Assembly: GCA_004555915.1 (NCBI GenBank)
Contig: SFJM01000030.1
Location: forward strand, 1-33,229
Length of the DNA stretch: 33,229 nt
From: Clostridiales bacterium
Lineage (GTDB): Bacteria > Bacillota > Clostridia > Oscillospirales > Butyricicoccaceae
Direction of reading: 5' to 3'
Shown: piece after piece, positions 1-7,233 of the stretch
Position numbering within the stretch: position 1 is the stretch's first letter
Layout: each line of letters opens with the position of its first letter
Position numbers and translations under genes: made by a program
The notes under the pieces: generated by a model
Database searches by the model: none
Seen by the model: only the letters and a program-made list of their open reading frames with translations
What the model was told of the DNA's origin: nothing

Positions 1-617
1 TGCCTAAAAAGTCATATAATTTATCATTGCGGGGCATTATGCTCTGACTACAACACTGCAGAGCAGCAAATTTTGATTTATCGCTCTGTTTATAGAACTC
101 CTCAAATTGTTCTTGCAGTTCCATTGGTGGTACCGAGATGGCGATTTTTTCAAGCCGGGCTTTAGAGAGTTCCTTGAAGGTCGCCCCTGTTCCGAGACCA
201 ACAAAATAGTCTTTGTTCATTCGTAGCAGCGCAAACAGATATACAGGGTTGAGACGAGGACCGCAAATAAAATTTTTGAATCCTTGATTGCAGTACATCT
301 CGCAGCCTGCTATAGCCGTTTTCCCAATAGGTGCTCTTGTAGAAAAGATCACGGTTCCCGCAGGAAAAGACTTTAGGCCGGCCGCTTTTACACCGGCCTC
401 TGTGATATGACGGACCGAGTCGTAGATCACGAATGATGTATCTTCGAGTTCTGCAGGTGTAATCCATTTGATATCACCGTCCCAATATTCTGGCTCAGAA
501 GACTTTGGCGTGGTTCCTAAAACGAATTCAGTCAGTTCGGGCAACAGAACGTAATCCCATCCTCGATCATTTGTGATTGGATTTCCGAACTGCTCCATAA
601 ATTGAGAATTGCAAACA
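1..617 (-). CDS. silent HsdS specificity cassette, second-TRD type, no start signal; runs off the left edge
   Basis: The minus-strand frame stays open from just after the recombinase stop codon to the edge of the window. It encodes a type I restriction specificity (HsdS) target recognition domain: it opens with the conserved helix NSQFMEQFGNP, matching KSQFIVMFGEP in the neighbouring hsdS, continues through a typical TRD segment (KWITPAEL, FPAGTVIFSTRAPIGKTA, TGATFKELSKARLEKIAI) and reaches the second conserved helix ELQEQFEEFYKQSDKSKF. The first Met codon (598) has no Shine-Dalgarno sequence, and the frame begins in the middle of a domain, so it looks like a stored cassette rather than an expressed gene. 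Its two conserved helices contain the short direct repeats shared with the downstream-numbered hsdS genes. HsdS assignment is secure; the silent-cassette role is inferred. Confidence 0.78.
67..88. repeat. direct repeat B, copy 1 (HsdS QSDKSKF helix)
   Basis: A 22-base stretch here is identical and in the same orientation to 1741-1762. Both copies encode QSDKSKF in the C-terminal conserved helix of an HsdS. Flanking bases differ on both sides, so the match is a discrete block. It is a candidate crossover site for cassette exchange. Confidence 0.7.
597..607. repeat. direct repeat A, copy 1 (HsdS SQF helix)
   Basis: ATAAATTGAGA here recurs at 2194-2204 and 2784-2794 in the same orientation. On the minus strand it encodes SQF(I/M) in the central conserved helix of HsdS. 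It lies 11 bases past the recombinase stop codon, at the head of the silent cassette. Confidence 0.6.
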
Positions 618-619
618 GC

Positions 620-1597
620 TCACCCAATGAATTTACGATGCGATTCCTTCACATTATTCTGATTCACCATAGCGTATTGGAGCGTTGTATCGATGCTCTG
701 GTGGCCGAGAAGCTGCTGCACCTGCTCAATTGGCATGCCTTTGTCGATAGCCATTGTAGCAAGCGTTCGTCGAAACTTGTGTGGATGCACCTTATGAAAA
801 CTCAGCTCACGACCAATTTTGCGGAGCCTGATCTCCACGCCGCTGATTTGAAGCCGGTCAAATGGCTTCAGCAGGGATACAAACAGTGCTTCATTGCTGT
901 CTGTGCGTTCGCCCAGATAGCGTTGCAAGTGGATCTTTGTCCGGGCGTCAAAGTAGACCTTGCGTTGCTTATTTCCTTTACCGAAAACGATGCATTCCCG
1001 ATTTTCAAAATCCACATCACTGCGATTGAGCTTTACGAGCTCACCGACTCGGATGCCGGTTGAGGCCAGGAGATCAATCATAGCCAGATCTCGTGCGTTG
1101 TCGCAGTGATCACGCATCATCTCCAGTGACTCATCCGAGTAGGTTTCTTTGACCGTTTTGCCGGTCTTGACCTTGTGTATTCTTCTTACCGGGCTCTTGA
1201 CGATATAGTCCTCGTCTTCAAGCCATGCAAAGAAAGAGGAGAGAATGCGTCTCACATTATCGAGGGTGACTTTGCTCACAGTTCCTCGTCGCTGATATGT
1301 ATCGAGGTAGAAGCGAAGGTCCTCGGTTGTAATCTGACATTCCGGCTTGCCGATGCATTCCAGCATGTTCCGGATTGTAGATTCGTAGTAGCGGAGGGAT
1401 TTCTCAGAGCATCCCTCGACACGCTTTGCGGCAATAAAGACCGGCAGCATGTCGCTCTTTTCATTCTTGCTCTCGGTTGTGGCCAATTCTAACGGCAGCA
1501 GATGCTTTGCCAGCACTTCCGAAAGCAGTTTCATTTGGTTCTCGTCCAGAATGCCGAGCAGGTCGTTCTGAATGTTCGTAATAACTTGATTGATCAT
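620..1597 (-). CDS. tyrosine recombinase associated with hsdS shuffling
   Basis: A 325-aa tyrosine (phage-integrase family) recombinase. The N-terminal SAM-like core-binding domain spans roughly residues 50-140 and the catalytic domain 150-320. All catalytic residues are visible: Arg183 in TGIRVGEL, Lys near 207-213 in FGKGNKQRK, His273 and Arg276 in HPHKFRR, His299 in LLGHQS and nucleophile Tyr308 in TLQYA. The start at 1597 is chosen for the AGGAGGAAAC site 5 bases upstream; a longer in-frame start at 1642 has no such site. The gene sits between a frameshifted hsdS and an hsdS cassette. That position is typical of the recombinases that rearrange type I specificity genes (the PsrA/CreX kind) rather than of ICE integrases, and no directionality factor is nearby. 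DNA strand exchange is expected at the short hsdS repeats. Confidence 0.9.
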   Translation of the reverse strand: MINQVITNIQNDLLGILDENQMKLLSEVLAKHLLPLELATTESKNEKSDMLPVFIAAKRVEGCSEKSLRYYESTIRNMLECIGKPECQITTEDLRFYLDTYQRRGTVSKVTLDNVRRILSSFFAWLEDEDYIVKSPVRRIHKVKTGKTVKETYSDESLEMMRDHCDNARDLAMIDLLASTGIRVGELVKLNRSDVDFENRECIVFGKGNKQRKVYFDARTKIHLQRYLGERTDSNEALFVSLLKPFDRLQISGVEIRLRKIGRELSFHKVHPHKFRRTLATMAIDKGMPIEQVQQLLGHQSIDTTLQYAMVNQNNVKESHRKFIG

Positions 1598-1601
1598 GGT
1601 A

Positions 1602-1656
1602 GTTTCCTCCTTTTCGTTATCCTCCGTTTCCGGTGTCCCCACGAGCCGGAGGAAAC
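1602..1656 (-). promoter_or_regulatory. inverted repeat that can hide the recombinase ribosome binding site
   Basis: On the minus strand GTTTCCTCC (1656-1648) is perfectly complementary to GGAGGAAAC (1610-1602), which contains the recombinase Shine-Dalgarno sequence. A competing partner, CGGAGG at about 1620-1625, lies between them and can pair with the same CCTCCG. The leader could therefore fold into alternative hairpins that close or open the ribosome binding site. This is seen by eye; no folding energy was computed. Confidence 0.4.
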
Positions 1657-1740
1657 TTCATGACCTTATTATTTAGCCAAGATTTTCTGAAATGATACGT
1701 TTATAGGTCGCAGTCAGCTCAGAGAGGGCTTTTTCCAGTT

Positions 1741-1762
1741 CAAATTTTGATTTATCGCTCTG
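1741..1762. repeat. direct repeat B, copy 2
   Basis: This is identical over 22 bases to 67-88 and in the same orientation, inside the C-terminal conserved helix codons (QSDKSKF) of the frameshifted hsdS. Together with repeat A it brackets a TRD2-sized module. Confidence 0.7.
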
Positions 1763-2191
1763 ACGGACGAAGGCTGCAAACTCTCGCTGCAGCTCCAAAG
1801 AGGGCAGGATCATGGGCAGCGTTTTCATCTTCGCTTGTGGTCATGTCCAAAATCCGGAAGTAGACGTTTGCAAACTCAATGTCACAGCATTCATTCGGAA
1901 TCAGGACATGAGCATGGTTATTCACCCAGCATTTTCCCGAAACGATGTAAGATGTGTGCTCTCCGGCACCGTAAGCACCGCAATCTTCGGCAAGACATAT
2001 CGCATCGCAGTCCATAAGGTAATCGTTGATACTATCCACCTGACCGTTTGCTCCGTAATAGGGATAAAGTTGGCCAGTATGCATTTCAGAGCGAACAGCA
2101 TCGTTGATTGGTTTCCGAAGATCGTCCCTGATCGTAAAGGCGGTCTCAAAACTCACTGCATCTGGGCTGTTCTTGGGCTCTCCGAACATAA

Positions 2192-2204
2192 CGATAAATT
2201 GAGA
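2192..2204. repeat. direct repeat A, copy 2 (HsdS SQFI helix)
   Basis: CGATAAATTGAGA is identical over 13 bases to 2782-2794, and its last 11 bases match 597-607. It lies at the TRD1/TRD2 border of the two-TRD hsdS (ELVKSQFI). All copies have the same orientation. Confidence 0.6.
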
Positions 2205-2722
2205 CTTAACGAGTTCATCGGTAGCAGAGATCAGCCTTTTATAGGCCTCTATCGTATCATTTATGGACCACAGAACTTCGGCCAACTTACGCTGAGTGTC
2301 CATATCTGGTAGCTCAAACTCCAGCTCTTTCAGGTCCCGCCAGTTGATTGTTGGGGATAATGATCCCACAGAAATCTTGATGGCTGCATCCAAGAAATAG
2401 TCGGAACTGATGAACAACGGAAAGAAGTCCTTGTCAATCACGTCCTCTTTGGGCCGCAGCACCATTCCATGAGCTGAGAAAATGCCGTCGAAAGGTGCTA
2501 TGGCGACCTTCTTCTGGTAAGCTCTGCGCTTTCCAAAAAGAACATCTCCTTTATGCATCACCAGCTTTTCCCCGATTGGAGCTATCTCCGAGCCGAACCG
2601 CGTAACCTTCAGAGTCCCAGAATCCAGATGCTCAAGGCCAAGGTAGGTGAAGCGATCCTCTTCGACAGGCTTTTTCTTCTCGGTGCTGTTGATAGCAATC
2701 TGATCAAATCGATATTTCGCCA

Positions 2723-3307
2723 TTATGCACACCTCCTCATGGGAGCGGTGTGACCGGAGAAATCCTTATAGGCTATGGGCCCGATAAATTGAGATTTCAC
2801 CAGCTCATCCGTCGCTGTAATCAATTTCTGATAGGATTTCTTTGTGGCGTCCATAGCCCATAGGAGCTCGGCAAGCTCATGCTGTTTGCCCATATCAGGC
2901 AGTTCAAACTCATAGTTTTTCAGATGCTCCCACTTTACACGTGGAGAGAGGGACCCGGCGGATTTACCAACAGCGAAGTCAAACAGTTCATCATTCTGAA
3001 TGATAAACGGAAGAAGCTCTGGAAGAATGCGATCTGGGATGGCTTCTATTACCGTGATGTCGCCGGAACAGATGCCGTCGAACGGTGCAACGGCAGCTTT
3101 TCTGAGATAGGCTCTGCGTCGGCCGAAGAGGACATTCCCTTTGCGGAACATCTTTGTGAAGGTGTTATCGCTGCCCTCATCACAAGCGGTGAGAGTCACT
3201 TCCTCCGGAACCAGATGCTCAAGGCCGACAATGGGATATCCGTCTTTGCTGCCCTTGCAGGTTTCCTTGTGTTCAATTGCAACTTCACCCAATTTCACTT
3301 TACTCAT
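2723..3307 (-). CDS. hsdS: half-length HsdS specificity protein, single TRD
   Basis: A 194-aa protein with one target recognition domain (GYPIVGLEHLVPEE, VLFGRRRAYLRKAAVAPFDGICSGD, GSLSPRVKWEHLKNYEFELPDM) and one conserved helix (ATDELVKSQFI). It then ends in a short unrelated tail that reads through the ribosome binding site of the next hsdS. Full type I S subunits have two TRDs and about 380-450 aa, so this is a half subunit. Half S subunits of some systems dimerise into a functional unit, so activity is possible. The start at 3307 overlaps the hsdM stop by 8 bases (ATGAGTAA). Its last shared codons carry direct repeat A, so it looks like the remnant or donor of a TRD1 exchange. Confidence 0.82.
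   Translation of the reverse strand: MSKVKLGEVAIEHKETCKGSKDGYPIVGLEHLVPEEVTLTACDEGSDNTFTKMFRKGNVLFGRRRAYLRKAAVAPFDGICSGDITVIEAIPDRILPELLPFIIQNDELFDFAVGKSAGSLSPRVKWEHLKNYEFELPDMGKQHELAELLWAMDATKKSYQKLITATDELVKSQFIGPIAYKDFSGHTAPMRRCA
2782..2794. repeat. direct repeat A, copy 3
   Basis: CGATAAATTGAGA, identical to 2192-2204, is placed exactly where the half-hsdS loses similarity to the full hsdS. Recombination between these two copies would join the half gene's TRD1 to the downstream TRD2. Confidence 0.6.
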
Positions 3308-4799
3308 TATCTTCGACCCCCTTTCCCAGCATGGCATTCAGTTTCTCATAGCTCAGCTTCATCATTTCCGAGGCGGCTCTCCAGCTGTCATAGTGCTCCT
3401 GAACCGTGCGAGTGTCGATTTCTTCCTCGTTCACTTCCGGCTTAACATACAGCGGAATGCTGAGTGAGAAGTTGTTGTCGGCAATATCCTGAATGGTTGC
3501 GATCTTAGCAAAGTCGCCATCATCGCAGTAATTCTTATACGCAGTTGCGATCCGCTGAATATGACGGTCCTCAAGATAGCTCTGAGCGTTCTTCCGCTCA
3601 ACTTCGTTAACAGCATTAATGAAGAGGATTTGCCCACGGCGCTCCGGTCGTTTTGTCATTCGGCAGATCATGATGCAGGCTTCCATTGGGGAGTTGTAGA
3701 ACAGGTTCGGCCCAAGACCGATAACGCATTCCACTCGGTCGCTGCGGACCAGCCGTTCACGCATTGCGCTTTCCTCATTGCGGAAAAGGACTCCGTGCGG
3801 AAACAGAATAGCGCATCGACCGGTATCCTCTTTGAGGCTTGCAATAATATGCTGAAGGAAAGCATAGTCTGCACGGCCCTGTGGAGGAACACCTAAGAAG
3901 TTGCGACCGTATTTATCGCTCTCAAAAGCGGCTCGATCCCACTGGCTAATGGAGTAAGGGGGATTCGCAAGGCAGAGGTCAAATTGCTGCAACTTCCCGT
4001 TTTCAATGAAAGCGGGAGAAGCAAGTGTGTCGCCGTTGACGATGCTAAAGTCCTTAACACCATGCAAAAACAGGTTCATCTTGCCGATAGCTGATGTCAG
4101 AGCATTGATCTCCTGCCCATAGACTGCCACATTGCGCCATTCCTTACCTTGCTCCTTTAAGTACGCTATAGCGGAGATGAGCATGCCGGCACTTCCGCAG
4201 GTCGGGTCATATATGGACTCGCCAGATTCCGGTTTCAGCATTTCAGTCATCAGGTGGACAACGGTACGGTTAGTATAGAACTCCTGCGCCGTGTGACCGC
4301 TGTCATCTGCGAATTTCTTAATTAGGTACTCATATCCCTGACCGAGCTCGTCCTCAGGGCAGTTGGCAATAGACAGTGTTTTCGTGCTGAAGTGCTCCAA
4401 CAGGTCTTTCAAAAGCCTGTCGGGGAGGCGATTCTTATTTGTCCAAGCTCCATCACCGAAGATGCCCTGCAGCTTATCAGAGTTCGCATTTTCAACCTTT
4501 CTGAACGCCTCAACGATAGCTACGCCTACATTTTCAGAAACGGCGCGGACGTCATTCCAGTGATAGCCCTTCGGAACAATGAAGGTATGGATCTCGTCCT
4601 CATCAAATTCGGATGCATCATCACCGTACTCTTCGACAGCCTTAGCTGTTTCTTCATCATACACATCGCAGATGCGCTTGAAAAAGAGAAGCGGGAAAAT
4701 ATACTGCTTGTAGGCACCGGCATCAATGTTGGTTCTGAGCAGAACCGCAGAGTTCCAGAGGTAGGACTGCAGTTCCTCGATAGTTATTCTCTTACTCAC
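3300..4799 (-). CDS. hsdM: type I DNA methyltransferase subunit HsdM (second copy)
   Basis: A 499-aa N6-adenine methyltransferase subunit. The HsdM N-terminal helical domain is at about residues 5-140 (FPLLFFKRICDVYDEE). The catalytic domain carries the AdoMet motif DPTCGSAG at 198-205 and the catalytic NPPY at 279-282. Motif I has SAG where type I subunits usually have SGG or TGG, a mild deviation. GTG start at 4799 overlaps the preceding gene's stop (GTGAGTAA), so translation is probably coupled. It is clearly divergent from the HsdM half of the preceding fusion gene, so this is not a recent duplication. A type I enzyme normally uses two identical M subunits; here the complex could be M1M2S, or each M could serve a different S. 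Confidence 0.92.
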   Translation of the reverse strand: MSKRITIEELQSYLWNSAVLLRTNIDAGAYKQYIFPLLFFKRICDVYDEETAKAVEEYGDDASEFDEDEIHTFIVPKGYHWNDVRAVSENVGVAIVEAFRKVENANSDKLQGIFGDGAWTNKNRLPDRLLKDLLEHFSTKTLSIANCPEDELGQGYEYLIKKFADDSGHTAQEFYTNRTVVHLMTEMLKPESGESIYDPTCGSAGMLISAIAYLKEQGKEWRNVAVYGQEINALTSAIGKMNLFLHGVKDFSIVNGDTLASPAFIENGKLQQFDLCLANPPYSISQWDRAAFESDKYGRNFLGVPPQGRADYAFLQHIIASLKEDTGRCAILFPHGVLFRNEESAMRERLVRSDRVECVIGLGPNLFYNSPMEACIMICRMTKRPERRGQILFINAVNEVERKNAQSYLEDRHIQRIATAYKNYCDDGDFAKIATIQDIADNNFSLSIPLYVKPEVNEEEIDTRTVQEHYDSWRAASEMMKLSYEKLNAMLGKGVEDNE

Positions 4800-7209
4800 T
4801 GATGTAGCCTCCTTTCAGCAGCAGTTCTCTCATCCGGGTTTCGGCCTCGATCATCTCGTCATAGGCCTCGAAGTACTGTCTGCGGATTTCTTCCGGAGGA
4901 ACTGTTTCTTGTTCCTTCTTTTCAATATAGTTGTTGATTGCCAGAGAATAGTCCTTTTCTCGAATGTCAGCAATCGTGACAATCTTGACCTTTTCGATCA
5001 CATCCTCATAAGCGGTGTAGTAATCGAAAACGGTCTGAATATCGGCTTCTGTCATGATGTTCTGCGCTCGTTGCGGAGTGTAGATGCCGGAACCGTCGAT
5101 CATACAAATGCGGCCTCTGTGAGAAACAGCCTTATTGTTGTTCAGGAAAAGAATACAAGCGGACACTCCGGTCGAGTAAAATACGCCGCTGGCCATGGTG
5201 ATAATAGCTTCCAGCTTATCCGATTCAACGAGCTGCTTGCGAATTTCACCTTCTTTGCCGCTTCTGAATAAGACTCCTTGCGGGAGAACCACAGCGCAAC
5301 GTCCGGTTTTTGGATTCATCGACTTAACCATGTGCTGCAGCCATGCAAAGTCACCGTTGGAGTCAGTCGGGCAGCCCCAGATATTACGACCGTAGATGTC
5401 GCTGCTGAATTGTTCGGAGCCCCAGTTCTTCAGAGAGAATGGAGGATTCGCTACCACGCAATCAAAGGTTTGCAGAGAACCTCTTTCCAGATAATTTGGT
5501 GAGCGAAGAGTATCGCCCTGCGTGACCTTGAAATCTTTAGCACCGTGCAAGAACAAGTTCATCCGGGCAATAGCAGAAGTCGCAAGATTCTTCTCCTGAC
5601 CGTATATGCGGCCATAGGTGAGTTTGTCACCATGCATGAATCGGATGGCTTCGATTAGCATCCCGCCCGTTCCACATGCTGGATCGTACACAGTTTCGCC
5701 AGCTTTAGGAGCCAGCAGCATGATGAGCAGCTTAACGATAGACCGAGGGGTATAGAACTCACCGGCATTTTTCTTTGACAAGTCTGCAAATTTCTTGATC
5801 AGGAATTCATAGCTGTCGCCCATGACGTCGGCAGAGTAATTGTTGTTGCCGACTTTGAGCTTGGACATGTGCTCAATGAGGTCCTTTAATCTCTCGTCTG
5901 AGAGTTTTGTTTTGTCTGTCCAGTTCGCATCATCGAAGCTGCTAAAGACGCCACTCAGGGTATCCGGGTTAGCCCGCTCGATACCGTTCATTGCGTTGAC
6001 GATAGCAACGCCGACGTTTTCGCTTGCCTCACGAACATCCTGCCAGTGACATCCATTCGGGATGACAAAGCGATGGTTTTCAGCGAAGCTCGCATATTCC
6101 TCATCACCACCGGATTCCTCAAGGGCTGCCTGCGTTTCTTCGTCATAGACATCAGAAAGCCTTTTGAAGAACAGAATCGGTGTCACGTAGCTCTTGTACT
6201 CATCCTGATTGATAGGACCACGCAAAATGTTGCAGGCCTCAAACAGATGGGAAAAGAGCTTCTGACTTGTCGTTTCTTCAGGATGGGCTGTGCTGGCATC
6301 AAGTTCAAAATCAGCAACATCCATAGCCGATTCCATCATTTCTGCACGACCTCCCGTTTTTACTCTCTTACCGGTTGATGGGGAAATGCCTACGCTACCG
6401 GTTTCGTTCTTTTTCTCGATTTTTGCTGGATACCGGTTTTCAAATTCCAGCAGGATTTTTAGAAGTCTCTCATCCAAGAAAGTGAGAGCATGTTTCCTAA
6501 TGCTGGTCGGTACACCGTAGTAGGCTTCGGCAACAGAACCAGTGATCGCAGCAAGTGTATCGCTGTCGCCACCGATGGATATGGCATTTCTTATGGCATC
6601 CTCGAAGTTGGTCGATTCAAAGAATGCCTCTAATGCCTGTGGGACGGTATCTTGACAGGTCTCGTTAAACCAATAGGTCTCACGGATGCTGTCAAGGGTA
6701 AAGCCCAACGGATAGTAGTTCTTTATAATGTAATCCTGTATCTCAATCAGGCTCTTTCCGGTCCGGGCAAGGAATACAGCTACGGCGGTAGCTTCGGCTC
6801 CTTTTATACCCTCCGGATGATTATGGGTCACTTCGGTAACAGATCTTGAAAGCTGCTTAACTTCATCAATAGTTCTTCCAACGTAACCGCATCCGCTGAC
6901 CCGCATTGCGGCCCCGTTGCCGTAACTGTTATAGGGTTCTGGATTGTCAGAGCACATCCAGCGTTGGAATGATCCGCCGTATCCACAGTGGGGATACGGA
7001 CGTCCAACACTCTGCATGGAGCGTATAGCCTGCTCGCCCAAGTCGCTGTAGTCCCCTTGGCATTTCATGAGAGCATCGCAGACAGCCAGAGACATCACGG
7101 AATCGTCGGTGAAGAAGCATTTGTAAGTGAGCAGGTCGAAATCCTTTGACCGGTGGTTATCCCACTCGAAGCGTGATCCGACGATGTCACCAATTATTGC
7201 ACCAATCAT
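4792..7209 (-). CDS. hsdM: ADP-ribosylglycohydrolase-HsdM fusion protein
   Basis: An 805-aa fusion. Residues 1-265 form an ADP-ribosylglycohydrolase (DraG/ADPRH) domain with the metal-binding signatures intact: IGDIVGS at 6-12, TDDS at 34-37, THNHPEG at 128-134 and GGDSDT at 213-218. This family removes ADP-ribose from modified proteins or nucleic acids. After a linker of about 45 residues, 310-440 is the HsdM helical domain (PILFFKRLSDVYDEE). The methyltransferase domain follows, with DPACGTGG at 509-516 and NPPF at 588-591. Both enzyme halves look competent and there is no internal stop or start signal suggesting two genes. The start at 7209 follows GAGG, 24 bases after hsdR. Reversal of phage ADP-ribosylation of the RM complex is an attractive but unproven role. 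Confidence 0.93.
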   Translation of the reverse strand: MIGAIIGDIVGSRFEWDNHRSKDFDLLTYKCFFTDDSVMSLAVCDALMKCQGDYSDLGEQAIRSMQSVGRPYPHCGYGGSFQRWMCSDNPEPYNSYGNGAAMRVSGCGYVGRTIDEVKQLSRSVTEVTHNHPEGIKGAEATAVAVFLARTGKSLIEIQDYIIKNYYPLGFTLDSIRETYWFNETCQDTVPQALEAFFESTNFEDAIRNAISIGGDSDTLAAITGSVAEAYYGVPTSIRKHALTFLDERLLKILLEFENRYPAKIEKKNETGSVGISPSTGKRVKTGGRAEMMESAMDVADFELDASTAHPEETTSQKLFSHLFEACNILRGPINQDEYKSYVTPILFFKRLSDVYDEETQAALEESGGDEEYASFAENHRFVIPNGCHWQDVREASENVGVAIVNAMNGIERANPDTLSGVFSSFDDANWTDKTKLSDERLKDLIEHMSKLKVGNNNYSADVMGDSYEFLIKKFADLSKKNAGEFYTPRSIVKLLIMLLAPKAGETVYDPACGTGGMLIEAIRFMHGDKLTYGRIYGQEKNLATSAIARMNLFLHGAKDFKVTQGDTLRSPNYLERGSLQTFDCVVANPPFSLKNWGSEQFSSDIYGRNIWGCPTDSNGDFAWLQHMVKSMNPKTGRCAVVLPQGVLFRSGKEGEIRKQLVESDKLEAIITMASGVFYSTGVSACILFLNNNKAVSHRGRICMIDGSGIYTPQRAQNIMTEADIQTVFDYYTAYEDVIEKVKIVTIADIREKDYSLAINNYIEKKEQETVPPEEIRRQYFEAYDEMIEAETRMRELLLKGGYISE

Positions 7210-7233
7210 CTAAAAACCTCGCTTTCCAAAGGA

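Larger units (their letters stand above)
1673..2723 (-). pseudogene. hsdS: HsdS specificity subunit, two TRDs, frameshifted near the 3' end
   Basis: The gene starts at 2723 (MAKYRFDQI) behind AGGAGGTGTGCATA, sharing one base with the stop of the preceding half-hsdS (TAATG). The order is TRD1 (FTYLGLEHLDSG...GSLSPTINWRDLKELEFELPDM), a central helix (ATDELVKSQFIVMFGEP), then TRD2 (PYYGANGQVDSIND, CWVNNHAHVLIP). After YFRILDMTT the frame runs into an out-of-frame tail and stops at 1752 (323 aa). The expected ending, LPMILPSLELQREFAAF and QSDKSKFELEKALSEL, ending at 1673, is present but in another frame, which opens only after a stop near 1836. A one-base indel between about 1824 and 1840 explains this. 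The product would lack the C-terminal conserved helix that helps hold the HsdM subunits. It could be a broken allele, a sequencing error, or a product rescued by recombination. Confidence 0.82.

Noticed and set aside
620..1597. Tyrosine recombinase as the integrase of the ICE
   Set aside because: It lies between hsdS segments, carries no neighbouring excisionase or att-like site, and is closer in context to hsdS-shuffling recombinases. The ICE integrase is probably outside the window.
4792..7209. Fusion as two separate genes joined by a sequencing error
   Set aside because: The frame is continuous through a typical linker, with no start signal or ribosome site near residue 300; it still deserves comparison with relatives.
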